A stretch of 64,000 nt of DNA from Nocardia brasiliensis ATCC 700358 (GTDB lineage: Bacteria; Actinomycetota; Actinomycetes; Mycobacteriales; Mycobacteriaceae): positions 620,001 to 684,000 of the forward strand of contig NC_018681.1 in assembly GCF_000250675.2 (NCBI RefSeq), in the 5' to 3' direction. Under the pieces are notes generated by a model. The model was not told the origin of the DNA. It saw only the letters and a list, made by a program, of their open reading frames with translations, and ran no database searches. The position numbers were made by a program, and so were the translations under genes. Below are positions 16,875-27,101 of the stretch, in pieces. Numbering within the stretch: the first letter of the stretch is position 1; the number at the start of each line of letters is the position of its first letter.

Positions 16875-16937
16875 GGATGTTTCTGGCGGTTCTGTCCGGT
16901 TTCTTTCCTGATACTGCCGCCTATGCTTCAATGATTA

Positions 16938-16951
16938 TAGAACGTGTTTCA
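16938..16951. promoter_or_regulatory. KstR box upstream of cyp125
   Basis: TAGAACGTGTTTCA fits TnnAACnnGTTnnA at every fixed position. It lies 21 bases before the cyp125 GTG, on the promoter side. Confidence 0.88.
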
Positions 16952-16972
16952 GTTTGTCGAAGGAGACATCTG

Positions 16973-18232
16973 GTGGTAGACCCTCGGAATGTCCGGCCGA
17001 ATCTGCCGGACGGATTCGACGTCACAGACCCCGGCATCTATGCCGAACGAGTCCCGGTCGAGGAGTTCGCCGAACTGCGCCGAACCGCCCCGGTCTGGTG
17101 GAATCCGCAACCGGCCGAGGTCAGTGGCTTCCACGACGAGGGCTTCTGGGTGGTGAGCAAGCACGCCGATGTCAAAGAGGTGTCCCGGCGCAGCGAGGTG
17201 TTCTCCACCTACGAGAACACCGCGATCCCGCGCTTCAACGACGACATCACCCGCGAACAGATCGAACTGCAGCGCTTCGTGCTGATCAACAAGGACGCGC
17301 CGGAGCACACCAAGCTGCGCAAGATCATCTCCCGCGGTTTCACCCCGCGTGCGATAAACGGTCTGCGCGCGGAACTTTCGGCGCGGGCCGAATCGATCGT
17401 CAAGGCCGCGGCTGAATCCGGCAGCGGCGACTTCGTCACCCAGATCGCGTGCGAGCTGCCGTTGCAGGCGATCGCCGAGCTGATCGGGGTGCCGCAGGAG
17501 GATCGGATGAAGGTCTTCACCTGGTCCAACGACATGACCGGATACGACGACCCGGACAACGACGCGGACCCGGTCATGGCTTCGGCCGAAATCCTCGGCT
17601 ACGCATACCAAATGGCCGCCGCACGCAAGGAATGCCCGGCCAACGACCTCGTCACCACGCTGATCGAGGCCGACGTCGACGGCGACAAGCTGAGCGAGGA
17701 AGAGTTCGGCTTCTTCGTCATCATGCTGGCCGTGGCCGGCAACGAGACCACTCGTAACGCCATCACGCACGGCATGAACGCCTTCATGGAGCACCCCGAG
17801 CAGTGGGAGCTGTTCAAGAAGGAGCGCCCGGCCACCGCCGCCGACGAGATCATCCGGTGGGCCACGCCGGTCACCTCCTTCCAGCGGACCGCGCTGGAAG
17901 ACACCGAGCTCGGCGGCGTGCAGATCAAGAAGGGCGAGCGGGTAGTCATGCTGTACCGCTCGGCCAACTTCGACGAGGACGTCTTCGACGAGCCGGAGAA
18001 GTTCGACATCCTGCGAAAGGACAACCAGCACTTGTCCTTCGGCGGCACCGGCGCGCACTTCTGCATCGGCGCGAACCTGGCCCGGCTCGAGGTGGACCTG
18101 ATCTTCAACGCCATCGCCGATCATCTGCCGGACATCACCAAGCTCGGCGACCCGAAGCGGCTGCGTTCCGGCTGGCTCAATGGGATCAAGGAATTCCCGG
18201 TGGACTACAAGACCTGCCCGGTCGCGCACTGA
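16973..18232 (+). CDS. cyp125: CYP125 steroid C26 monooxygenase
   Basis: This 419-residue cytochrome P450 has I-helix AVAGNETTRNAI, the ExxR-region context TAADEIIRWATPV and heme-binding FGGTGAHFCIGANLAR with its Cys ligand. It closely follows recalled CYP125A1. The enzyme oxidises C26/C27 of cholesterol or cholestenone to the alcohol and acid, producing the substrate for FadD19. Start GTG 16973 follows AAGGAG by about seven bases. KstR boxes upstream fit sterol induction. FdxD at 33836 is a plausible electron carrier. Confidence 0.95.
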   Translation: MVDPRNVRPNLPDGFDVTDPGIYAERVPVEEFAELRRTAPVWWNPQPAEVSGFHDEGFWVVSKHADVKEVSRRSEVFSTYENTAIPRFNDDITREQIELQRFVLINKDAPEHTKLRKIISRGFTPRAINGLRAELSARAESIVKAAAESGSGDFVTQIACELPLQAIAELIGVPQEDRMKVFTWSNDMTGYDDPDNDADPVMASAEILGYAYQMAAARKECPANDLVTTLIEADVDGDKLSEEEFGFFVIMLAVAGNETTRNAITHGMNAFMEHPEQWELFKKERPATAADEIIRWATPVTSFQRTALEDTELGGVQIKKGERVVMLYRSANFDEDVFDEPEKFDILRKDNQHLSFGGTGAHFCIGANLARLEVDLIFNAIADHLPDITKLGDPKRLRSGWLNGIKEFPVDYKTCPVAH

Positions 18233-18247
18233 GCGCACCGAAACCAC

Positions 18248-18292
18248 AAAGGCCCTCGGCCCGGTAGTCCCCACTCCGGTCCGAGGGCCTTT
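18248..18292 (+). terminator. 12-bp hairpin terminator after cyp125
   Basis: AAAGGCCCTCGG (18248-18259) and CCGAGGGCCTTT (18281-18292) form a perfect stem with a 21-base loop. It lies between the convergent cyp125 and SnoaL genes, and the A/T ends suit both directions. Confidence 0.8.
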
Positions 18293-18306
18293 CGCCGGTC
18301 GGTCTG

Positions 18307-18726
18307 TCAGTCGACCTTCTTCGCGGTCGCCATGGCGCGGTCGACCTCCCAAAATGCGCGCAGCGCGGCGATTTTGCCGGTCTCGTCCACCCGGTAGGTG
18401 AACACCCCGTCGGCGTCGATCCGATGGCCGCCGAGCGTGCTGCGGATGGTGCCGGTGAACGCGATCTCGTTCCCGCACGCGAACGAGTCACCGAACAGGA
18501 ACTCGATCGAAGTCGTCTGCGCGATCGCCTTGTCCCAGAACGCCGCGATCGCCTCCTTGCCGCGGTGGCCCTTGCCTTCCGGATCGAAACCGGAAGGGCC
18601 GATGGGATCTTCGACGATGCCGTCCTCGGCGAACAGGGCGACCCAGGCCGCCTTGTCCCGGGCGCGCACCGCGGCCTGCGACGCGAGCCCGGCGGTGCGG
18701 GCGGGATGGTCGGTGGTGGTGGTCAT
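18307..18726 (-). CDS. SnoaL-like (NTF2-fold) protein
   Basis: This 139-residue protein fits the small NTF2/SnoaL fold, related to ketosteroid isomerases. Visible pieces are ARDKAAWVALFAEDGIVEDP, KGHRGKEAIAAFWDKAIA and DADGVFTYRVDETGKIAAL. It is the last gene of the operon led by the DUF35 gene and overlaps the LLM gene as ATGA. A role as a steroid isomerase, hydratase or cyclase is possible, but the active residues cannot be assigned from sequence alone. Confidence 0.78.
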   Translation of the reverse strand: MTTTTDHPARTAGLASQAAVRARDKAAWVALFAEDGIVEDPIGPSGFDPEGKGHRGKEAIAAFWDKAIAQTTSIEFLFGDSFACGNEIAFTGTIRSTLGGHRIDADGVFTYRVDETGKIAALRAFWEVDRAMATAKKVD

Positions 18727-19618
18727 GCCGGTACCTCCGCGACGATCGGGTCTTCGATATTCGCCGCGGCGAATCGGCGCAGCGAGTCCTGTTTGGCGGC
18801 GAGTTCGCCGTCGAAGCCGATGCCGTCCATCAGCCACGGCACCACGATCGCATCGGTGACACCGGCATCGGCCAGATCTTGATAGCCCGACCGGCCGAAC
18901 CGGTCGACGCACACCGCCTGGATCTCGAACGGTTCGGTGCCCCGGCCGAATTCGGCGCGCAGCGCGTCGAGCTTGCCGATGGTCCGGCGCAGCTCGTCGT
19001 AGGTCATCATCGCCGAGGCCCATCCGTCGCCGACCCGGGCCGCCCGGCGCAGCGCCGCCTCGGTGTGCCCGCCGATATAGAACGGCACCGGCTCGGTCGG
19101 GGCCGGGCTGACCTGCAACGGATCGAAATCGAAGAATTCGCCGTGGTATTCGACCATGCCGCCGCCCAGTACCAGCTTGATGACCTCGATCATCTCGTCG
19201 ACCCGGGCCCCGCGGCGCGCGTACGGCACGCCGCACCATTCGAATTCCTCCGGCGCCCAGCCGATGCCGACACCGAAGCCGAACCGGTTGCCGGACATGG
19301 CCGCCACCGAGCCCACCTGACGCGCCAGCAACAGCGGATTGCGCGAGCCGAGCTTGAGCACATTGGTGTAGAACCGGATTCGGCTGGTCGCCATGGCCAT
19401 CGCGGTCGCCCCGATCAACGGGTCGACCCAGGGTGTCTCCGGACCCCAGAACCTGCTCCCGTCGGCGGTGTAAGGGTATTTCGCCGCCGCGGACTGCATG
19501 TAGAACAGCGAGTCCGGTAGCGCGACCGACGAGAAGCCGCACTCCTCAGCGGTTTTCGCCAGTTCCGGCAACTGCTCCAGGGGGCTGAGCGCGATGCCGA
19601 GGGTGAACTGCAGTGGGC

Positions 19619-19622
<4 letters not shown>
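18723..19622 (-). CDS. LLM-class F420-dependent oxidoreductase
   Basis: This 299-residue protein fits the luciferase-like monooxygenase TIM barrel. It has ETPWVDPLIGATAMAMATS, GNRFGFGVGIGWAPEEFEWC and PFYIGGHTEAALRRAARVGD, typical of the mycobacterial F420-dependent LLM group. The cofactor is probably F420, although FMN cannot be excluded. Both gene ends overlap their neighbours (ltp3 and SnoaL) by ATGA, indicating a shared sterol-related job. It is distinct from the second LLM gene at 22952. Confidence 0.82.
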
Positions 19623-20781
<1,159 letters not shown>

Positions 20782-20785
<4 letters not shown>

Positions 20786-21822
20786 CGGCTCGCCTCCGAA
20801 TCCAGGACTGTCACAAGGTTCTGCTGCAGCGCGGGGCCGCTGGTGGCATGGGCGAGTGCACGATTCGCGGTGCCGCCCATGATCGCCTCGGCCGCGAAAC
20901 CGATGCGTTCGAGCCCGGCGGCGAACATCGGGTTCGCGGCGAGCGCGCCACCCGACGGGTTCACCTTGGTCCCGTTCTTCAGGCCGATCGCCTCGGTGAG
21001 GATCAGCTGCTGATGGCTGAACGGCGCGTGCAGCTCCGCGATATCGAAGCCGCTCGTGTCGCCACCGGTAACCGCCTGTGCCGCAGCCGCGGTCGAGGGG
21101 GAGACGGTGAGGTCGCGGGCGCCGAGATTCGGCGTGTCCACCCGATGCGCCATACCGGTGATCCAGGCGGGCCGCTCGCACAGTTCGCGCGCGCGGTCAC
21201 CGACCGCGAGCACGATGGCCGCCGCGCCGTCGGTGACCGGCGCGATGTCGTGGGCGCGCAGCGGATCGGCGACATACGGTGTGCCGAGCAGGCTTTCGAC
21301 GTCGCCGTCATCGCCTGCGGCGACCGCGGCCATGTCCTGTTCGGTCCAACGCCCCGCGTCCAGACCCGCCCGGGCCTGCAGACCCGCGATCGACCAGGCG
21401 TCCGGCCAGAGCGGTGTCACCAGGTACGGGTCTAGCTGCATGGTGAGCACCTGGCGCAGCGTGCCGGCCGAGGACTTGCCGAAGCCGTACACCAGCGCGG
21501 TCTCCGCCTGCCCCGAGCGCAGTTTCACCCAGGCCTCGTACAGCGCCCAGGCCGCGTCCATCTCCACGTGGGACTCGTTGATCGGCGGCACCGCGCCGAT
21601 CGCGTCGATCGCCGAGATGAACGAAAATGCGCGTCCGGCAAGGTAATCCGAGGAGCCGGAGCACCAGAAGCCGATATCGGACTTGGTGATGCCGAGCCGG
21701 CTGTAGAGCTGCTGGAAGCAGGGCACCAGCATCTCGACGCCATTGGTGGTGCCGAAGGTCTCCGGCACGTGCGGCGCGTGGGCGAAGCCCACGACCGCGA
21801 TATCCGTTCCGTGGTCAGTCAA
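20782..21822 (-). CDS. ltp4: Ltp4, thiolase-like partner of Ltp3
   Basis: This 346-residue thiolase-fold protein resembles Rv3522/Ltp4. Its conserved parts include GFWCSGSSDYLAGRAFSF, YGFGKSSAGTLRQVL, PVTDGAAAIVLAVGDRA and NPSGGALAANPMFAAGLERI. It probably forms a complex with Ltp3 and the preceding DUF35 protein for C-C cleavage of sterol side chains. The start is TTG 21822, six bases after GAGAGG; no better in-frame start is visible. The unusual start echoes that of the DUF35 gene. Confidence 0.88.
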
Positions 21823-21832
21823 CGTGGGCCTC

Positions 21833-22801
21833 TCAGAGGTGGTGCTTGTAGGTCTCGTAGTCGGCATCCGGCTCGCCGGTGGGGCGGAAGTGGTCCACGT
21901 TCTCCAGCCCGAAGCCCCACTCCTCGCGCGGCTTCCACACCGCCTCGACCCGCATACCCATCCGCACTTCGCTTGCCTCGCAACCGAGTACGAGGTGCAG
22001 CACCGGGATGTCGGCGCCGTCGAGCAGCACGTACGCCGCGACATAGGGCGGCTTGATCCGCTGGCCGAGGAACGGCACGTTGACGATGCAGAACGTGGTG
22101 ACGGTGCCGCGGTCGGGCAGCTCGACGGTCTGGTCGGTCGGCCTGCCGTCGGTCGGATTGGCGCCGCGCGGCGGGAAGTACACCTTGCCCGCGGCGTCGG
22201 TGCGCCCGCCGAGCAGCTTGCCTTCCGCGAGTCCGCGCAGGTAGACGGTCTCCTGCGGCGACGCGGTGTGCTTGTAGCTGAGGTCGACCGGTGTGGTGAT
22301 GACCGAGATCGGATCGCCGCCCGTCTCGGTGCCTTCGGTGGTCGCTTCCGGTTGTTCGCCCGGCACGAAGCACGCGATGTCATGAATGCTGCCGCTGGTT
22401 TCCGCGGCCCACCGGACGGCCACCCGCATGCCGGTCCGGATGTCCTCCGGCGCCGCGATATCGACGGCGTGCAGCAGCGTGGTGTCCGCGCCGTCCAGCC
22501 GGATCAGCGCCCACGCGAACGGCCGGTCGAACGGCTGGCCGGGCAGCGGTTCGCGTACCCAGGTCCACGATTCGACGGTGCCGACCGCGGCCACGTCGAC
22601 GAAGTCGGTGAGCGGCTCCGCGCTGACCGGGTCGTACTCGGGCGGCGGCACCAGCACCCGGCCGTCCGTGCCGCGCACCCCGACGATCTTGCGGTCGCGC
22701 AGGGCGGTCAAGAACTTGCCGATCGTCGGTCCGACGGACCGGGTGTAGTCGAATTGCACCCGTAGGGGCGCACTGAGTACATCAGGTGCGGTGGTGTTCA
22801 A
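21833..22801 (-). CDS. Double DUF35 OB-fold protein, Rv3521-like
   Basis: This protein of about 322 residues has two DUF35/OB-like halves: VGVRGTDGRVLVPPPEYDP in the first and GRTDAAGKVYFPPRG in the second, each followed by beta-rich OB segments. DUF35 proteins act as CoA-substrate partners of thiolase-like aldolases. I see no CxxC pairs, so the zinc ribbon usual in this family appears lost. TTG 22801 is preferred because GAGAGAGGG lies six bases upstream; GTG 22855 would add 18 residues without a ribosome site. It leads the operon with ltp4, ltp3, LLM and SnoaL. Confidence 0.82.
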   Translation of the reverse strand: MNTTAPDVLSAPLRVQFDYTRSVGPTIGKFLTALRDRKIVGVRGTDGRVLVPPPEYDPVSAEPLTDFVDVAAVGTVESWTWVREPLPGQPFDRPFAWALIRLDGADTTLLHAVDIAAPEDIRTGMRVAVRWAAETSGSIHDIACFVPGEQPEATTEGTETGGDPISVITTPVDLSYKHTASPQETVYLRGLAEGKLLGGRTDAAGKVYFPPRGANPTDGRPTDQTVELPDRGTVTTFCIVNVPFLGQRIKPPYVAAYVLLDGADIPVLHLVLGCEASEVRMGMRVEAVWKPREEWGFGLENVDHFRPTGEPDADYETYKHHL

Positions 22802-22864
22802 ATCCGACCCTCTCTCATCCGCGATTACGCCGGATGCGGTATTCCCCTGAGTCACAATGTCGAG

Positions 22865-22878
22865 TAGAACAGGTTCTT
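22865..22878. promoter_or_regulatory. KstR-like box, DUF35/LLM divergent promoter
   Basis: TAGAACAGGTTCTT matches TnnAACnnGTTnnA except at its last base. It lies between the DUF35 operon and the LLM gene at 22952, so it could control both. Confidence 0.72.
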
Positions 22879-22951
22879 ATTCTGCTGGCAAGATGCGGTG
22901 TCGGTGACGGGCTGTGCAAACTGCTCGGAGGTCGGTCGGAAAGGGTCGAGC

Positions 22952-23989
22952 ATGAAGTTCGGATTGCAACTCGGGTACTGGATGGCGCAGCCGCCGCAGC
23001 ACGCGGGGGAGTTGGTGCTGGCGGCGGAGGCAGCCGGTTTCGATGCCGTGTTCGCGGCGGAATCGTGGGGCTCGGATGCGTTCGGCCCGCTGACCTGGTG
23101 GGGTTCGGCCACGCAACGGGTCCGGCTCGGCACCTCCGTCGTGCAGATGTCGGCGCGCACGCCGGCCGCGACCGCGATGCACGCGCTGACCCTGGATCAC
23201 CTCAGCGGCGGCCGGGCCGTGCTCGGGCTCGGCGTATCCGGGCCGCAGGTCGTCGAGGGCTGGTACGGCCAGCCGTTCGCCAAACCGCTACAGCGGACCC
23301 GCGAATACGTCGGGATCATCCGGCGCATTCTCGAGCGGGCGGCGCCGGTGACCAACGACGGGCCGAACTACCCGCTGCCCTACGCGGGTCCGGGGGCGAC
23401 CGGGCTCGGTAAGCCGCTCAAGCCGATCGTGCACCCGTTACGTGCGGATCTGCCGATCTGGCTCGGTGCCGAAGGGCCGAAGAACGTCGCGCTCACCGCG
23501 GAGATCGCCGACGGCTGGCTCGCGATCTACTACGCGCCGCGGCTGGCGAACATGTACAACGACTGGCTCGACGAGGGCTTCGCCCGGGCGGGTGCGCGTC
23601 GGTCGCGGGCGGATTTCGAGATCGCCGCGAGTTGTCAGGTGGTGATCACCGACGACGCCGCGAGCGAACTCGAGCGGATGCGCTGGGTCATGTCGCTCTA
23701 CATCGGCGGGATGGGCGCGCCGGAGCAGAATTTCCACGCGCAGGTCTACCGCCGGATGGGCTACGAACGCGAGGTCGACGAGATCGGCAGGCTGTTCCAG
23801 GCGGGCAAAAAGGCCGAGGCGGCCGCCGTCGTGCCGGACGAAATGATTCTCGATACCGCGATCATCGGCGACGAGGCGCATGTGCGCGAACAACTGAAGG
23901 TGTGGGAGGCGGCCGGGGTCACCATGATGCTGGTGTCCGCGGCGGACGTCGAGCAATTACGTCGCCTCGCCCCCCTTGTCGATATGTAG
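22952..23989 (+). CDS. LLM-class F420-dependent oxidoreductase, Rv3520c-like
   Basis: This 345-residue protein matches the recalled layout of Rv3520c, a KstR-regulon LLM enzyme. It has MKFGLQLGYWMAQPP at the start, HLSGGRAVLGLGVSGPQVVE and LPIWLGAEGPKNVALTAEIA. The cofactor is inferred as F420. ATG 22952 has GGAAAGGG upstream; longer starts run toward the operator. Neighbours Rv3521, Rv3522 and Rv3523 in M. tuberculosis are present here too. Its exact sterol reaction is not known. Confidence 0.87.
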   Translation: MKFGLQLGYWMAQPPQHAGELVLAAEAAGFDAVFAAESWGSDAFGPLTWWGSATQRVRLGTSVVQMSARTPAATAMHALTLDHLSGGRAVLGLGVSGPQVVEGWYGQPFAKPLQRTREYVGIIRRILERAAPVTNDGPNYPLPYAGPGATGLGKPLKPIVHPLRADLPIWLGAEGPKNVALTAEIADGWLAIYYAPRLANMYNDWLDEGFARAGARRSRADFEIAASCQVVITDDAASELERMRWVMSLYIGGMGAPEQNFHAQVYRRMGYEREVDEIGRLFQAGKKAEAAAVVPDEMILDTAIIGDEAHVREQLKVWEAAGVTMMLVSAADVEQLRRLAPLVDM

Positions 23990-24000
23990 AACACGTTCTA
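23987..24000. promoter_or_regulatory. Perfect KstR box before a fadD gene
   Basis: TAGAACACGTTCTA is a perfect palindrome and the best KstR match in the window. Its first three bases are the TAG stop codon of the LLM gene. It lies seven bases before the fadD ATG. Confidence 0.93.
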
Positions 24001-24007
24001 GATTCGA

Positions 24008-25567
24008 ATGATGACGGCGCAGGAGTCAACGAAAATTCTCGGTCTGTGGAACATCGCCGAAGCCGAACCGGATCGCATCGCCTTGGTCGATCCGGCGGGC
24101 CGGGAGGTGACGTATCGCGAATTGGCCACGCTCGCCGACCGATACGCCACCGGCCTGCGCGGGCTCGGCCTGAAAACCGGTGACGTGCTGGTCAGCATGG
24201 TGCACAACTGCACGGAGGCGGTCGCCGCCTACTTCGCGGCCTACCAGGCCGGGCTGTACATCGTCGCGGTGAACTGGCACCTGACCGGCCCCGAAGTCGC
24301 CTACATCCTCCAGGACAGCGAGGCGAAGGCGTTCCTGGCCAGCGACCGCTTTGCCGCGACCGCGACCGCCGCGGCCGATGAAGCGAAACTGCCTGCCACG
24401 GCACGCTTTTCGGTCGGCGAGATCGAAGGCTTCCGCTCGGTGGCCTGGCTCGGGGCCGCCGACACCGGCCGTCCGTCCGACCGCAGCACCGGCGCGCCGA
24501 TGCTCTACACCTCCGGCACCACCGGGCGGCCCAAGGGTGTTCGCCGACCGCTCACCGGCGCCGACCCCGACGTCGTGCCGCCGCACACTACGGCCTTCTT
24601 CGGTTTGTTCGAGCTCGCGCCGTACGACGAGCACGTGCACATCTGTGGCTCGCCGCTCTATCACACGGCCGTGTTGAACTTCGCGACCATCTCGATCCAG
24701 TTGGGGCACAAGCTCGTTCTGATGGATCGGTGGGAAGCCGAGGAAATGCTGCGGCTCATCGACCGGTACCGGGTGACGCACAGCCACATGGTGCCCACCC
24801 AGTTCCATCGGCTACTCGCCCTGCCCGAGGCGGTGCGCGCCAAGTACGACGTTTCCTCGCTGCGCAGCATGGTGCACGGCGCGGCCCCCTGCCCACAGGA
24901 AACCAAACGACAGATGCTCGACTGGTGGGGTCCGACGGTCACCGAGTACTACGCGGCCACCGAGGGCGGCGGCACGGTGATCAACGGCACCGACTGGCTG
25001 CGCAAGCCCGGCTCGGTCGGCAAGGCCTGGCCCTGGTCGGTGATCAAGGTGCTCAGCGAGGAAGACGGCACCGAGGTGCCCGCCGGTGAACCCGGCCTCG
25101 TCTACATGCGCATGGGCGCTTCGAGTTTCGAATACCACCACGACAAGGCCAAAACCGAGGACTCCCGCGTCGGTGACCTGTTCACCGTCGGCGACATCGG
25201 CCACCTCGACGAGGACGGCTACCTCTACCTGCACGACCGTCGTTCCGACCTGATCCTGTCCGGCGGCGTGAACATCTATCCCGCCGAGATCGAGAACGTG
25301 CTCGTCACCCACCCCAAGGTCGCCGACGTCGCCGTCTTCGGCATCCCGCACCCCGACTGGGGCGCCGAAGTCAAAGCCGTCGTCCAACCCGCCCCCGGCA
25401 TCGAAGGCGACGACGCCCTCACCGCCGAACTCTTGGCCTTCGCCGCAACCCAACTCGCCAAATACAAGATGCCCAAATCAATCGACTACCTCCCCGAACT
25501 CCCCCGCGACCCCAACGGCAAGCTCTACAAGCGCAAACTCCGCGACCACTACGTACCCGCCCCCTAG
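24008..25567 (+). CDS. Acyl-CoA synthetase, KstR-controlled
   Basis: This 519-residue AMP-forming ligase has the P-loop YTSGTTGRPKGV (about residues 165-176), substrate-side EYYAATEGGG, YLHDRRSDLILSGGVNIYPAE and the C-terminal catalytic Lys region GKLYKRKL. A perfect KstR box directly upstream points to activation of a sterol-derived acid. It is not FadD17 or FadD19; a family number cannot be chosen safely. ATG 24008 and ATG 24011 are both possible. No clear ribosome site is seen, so the transcript may be nearly leaderless. Confidence 0.86.
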   Translation: MMTAQESTKILGLWNIAEAEPDRIALVDPAGREVTYRELATLADRYATGLRGLGLKTGDVLVSMVHNCTEAVAAYFAAYQAGLYIVAVNWHLTGPEVAYILQDSEAKAFLASDRFAATATAAADEAKLPATARFSVGEIEGFRSVAWLGAADTGRPSDRSTGAPMLYTSGTTGRPKGVRRPLTGADPDVVPPHTTAFFGLFELAPYDEHVHICGSPLYHTAVLNFATISIQLGHKLVLMDRWEAEEMLRLIDRYRVTHSHMVPTQFHRLLALPEAVRAKYDVSSLRSMVHGAAPCPQETKRQMLDWWGPTVTEYYAATEGGGTVINGTDWLRKPGSVGKAWPWSVIKVLSEEDGTEVPAGEPGLVYMRMGASSFEYHHDKAKTEDSRVGDLFTVGDIGHLDEDGYLYLHDRRSDLILSGGVNIYPAEIENVLVTHPKVADVAVFGIPHPDWGAEVKAVVQPAPGIEGDDALTAELLAFAATQLAKYKMPKSIDYLPELPRDPNGKLYKRKLRDHYVPAP

Positions 25568-25610
25568 CGGACCCGCCCCGCGCCCTCCGCCTGTCGCGTC
25601 GTCTGGCCGC

Positions 25611-25686
25611 GCGAGATGCCGTGTGGCACGCGAGATTCCGCGCTCCACGCGAGATTCCGCGCGGCACGCGAGATTCCGTGCGGCGC
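25611..25686. repeat. Four direct repeats with a 19-bp period
   Basis: Units starting at 25611, 25630, 25649 and 25668 share GCGAGATTCC (GCGAGATGCC in the first) followed by GTGTGG, GCGCTCC or GCGCGG-like bases. The period is exactly 19 bp. It lies just after the fadD gene and before the larger array. Confidence 0.82.
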
Positions 25687-25724
25687 AGCATCGTATGCGT
25701 GCCCCCGCGGGGGCTGCTGGTGTA

Positions 25725-26850
25725 AACGGAGCGCGCCCCCGCGCGCGTCTTCGCGACCCTTCCGGTGTGTCGCCCGGCAAGTCGTCGCGCGCGGTGCGAA
25801 AACGTGCGCGGCGCAGCGCCGCGCAGGCGAGACCCGCGCGACAGTTGGGGCGTCGCGCGCACGTTTCGCCAGCCTTCCGGCGCGTTGCTCGGCAAGTCGT
25901 CGCGCGGGGGGGCGAAAACGTGCGCGGCGCTGCGCCGGGCGAGTGCCCGGTGGCGCCTGCTGCGGCTAACGGAATGCCCCCGCGCGCGTCTTCGTGACCT
26001 TCCGGTGTGTTGTGCGGCAAGTCGTCGTGCGAGGCGCGAAAGCGTGCGCGGGGCGAAGACCTGCGCAGCATTGCGTCGGGCGGGTGCCTGGTGGCGCCTG
26101 CTGCGGCTAACGGACTGCTCCCACGCGCGGTTTCGCGGCTCTTCCAGCGTGTCGCCCGGCAAGTCGTCGTGCGCGGTGCGAAACGTGCGCGGGACGCGAA
26201 AACGTGCGCGGCGCAGCGCCGCGGAGGCGAGACCCGCTGCGGCAGTTAGGCGTCGCGCGCACGTTTTCGCCAGCCTTCCGGCGCGTTGCCCGGCAAGTCG
26301 TCGCGCGGGGCGCGAAAAAGTGCGCGGGAGTGCCGGGTGCGTGTCTGGCGGGGCCTGCTGGGCTAACGGATTGCTCCCGCGCGTGTCTTGGCCAGCCTCG
26401 CGGTGTGTTGTCCGGCAAGTCGTCGCGCGGGGGCGCGACAACGTGTGCGGGACGCGAAAACATGCGCGGCAGCGCCGGGTGGGTGTCCGGCGAGGCGTGC
26501 TGGTGCTAACGGATTGCTCCCGCGCGCGTCTCGGCCAGCGTTCTGGTGCGTCGCTCGGCAAGTCGTCGTGCGGGGTGCGAAAACGTGCGGCGGGAGCAGC
26601 GTCGGGTGGGTGCCCGGCGGGGGCCGCTGGTGCTAATGGATTGCTCCCGCGCGCGTTTTCGTCAGCCTCCCGGTGTGTCGCTCGGCAAGTCGTCGCGCGG
26701 GGCGCGAAAACGTGCGCGGGGTGCGAAAACGTGCGCGCGGCAGCGTCGGGTGGGTGTCCGGCGGGGGCTGCTGGTGCCAATGGAGCGCTCCCGCGTGCGT
26801 CTTCATGACCCTCCCGGTGTGTCGCCCGGCAAGTTCATCGCGTGGCACGC
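25725..26850. repeat. Array of nine 115-145 bp hairpin-forming repeats
   Basis: The core GGCAAGTCGTCG starts at 25776, 25891, 26016, 26158, 26292, 26414, 26557 and 26684, with a degenerate ninth copy at 26828. Each unit also has a left arm like CGCGCGCGTTTTCG and a right arm like CGAAAACGTGCGCG, so it can fold into a stem. Long frames exist on both strands only because stops are rare at this GC. Unequal spacing (115 to 144 bp) and many changes argue against one repeat protein. No gene is supported from 25568 to 27101. Confidence 0.82.
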
Positions 26851-27101
26851 GTGAAGACGCGCGCGGCAGCCGAAGACCCGTGCGGCGCAAGGGGTGTACC
26901 CGCGCGCACAGGGACCAGCGGGTTACCTGCGCGGTGCAGCGGGCGAGGTCGGGGCCTACTGCGGTGGCGCGCATTTCCAGGTTGCGGCGCTCTACGCCGT
27001 CTCTGCCGCGGTATTCGCGCGAGCGCAGGGCCGCAATGCCCAGCCCGCAACGAGCTGGGCACCACGCCGTCTGCCCCATACCTTCCGGGAGCGGCGGAAC
27101 C

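Noticed and set aside
25419..26808. Long open frames on both strands across the hairpin array, giving repeat-like proteins
   Set aside because: Units vary from 115 to 144 bp without keeping one frame, ribosome sites are missing, and opposite strands are equally open because of high GC.
25725..26850. CRISPR array
   Set aside because: Repeats are too long, unequal and diverged, spacers are not unique, and no cas genes are present.
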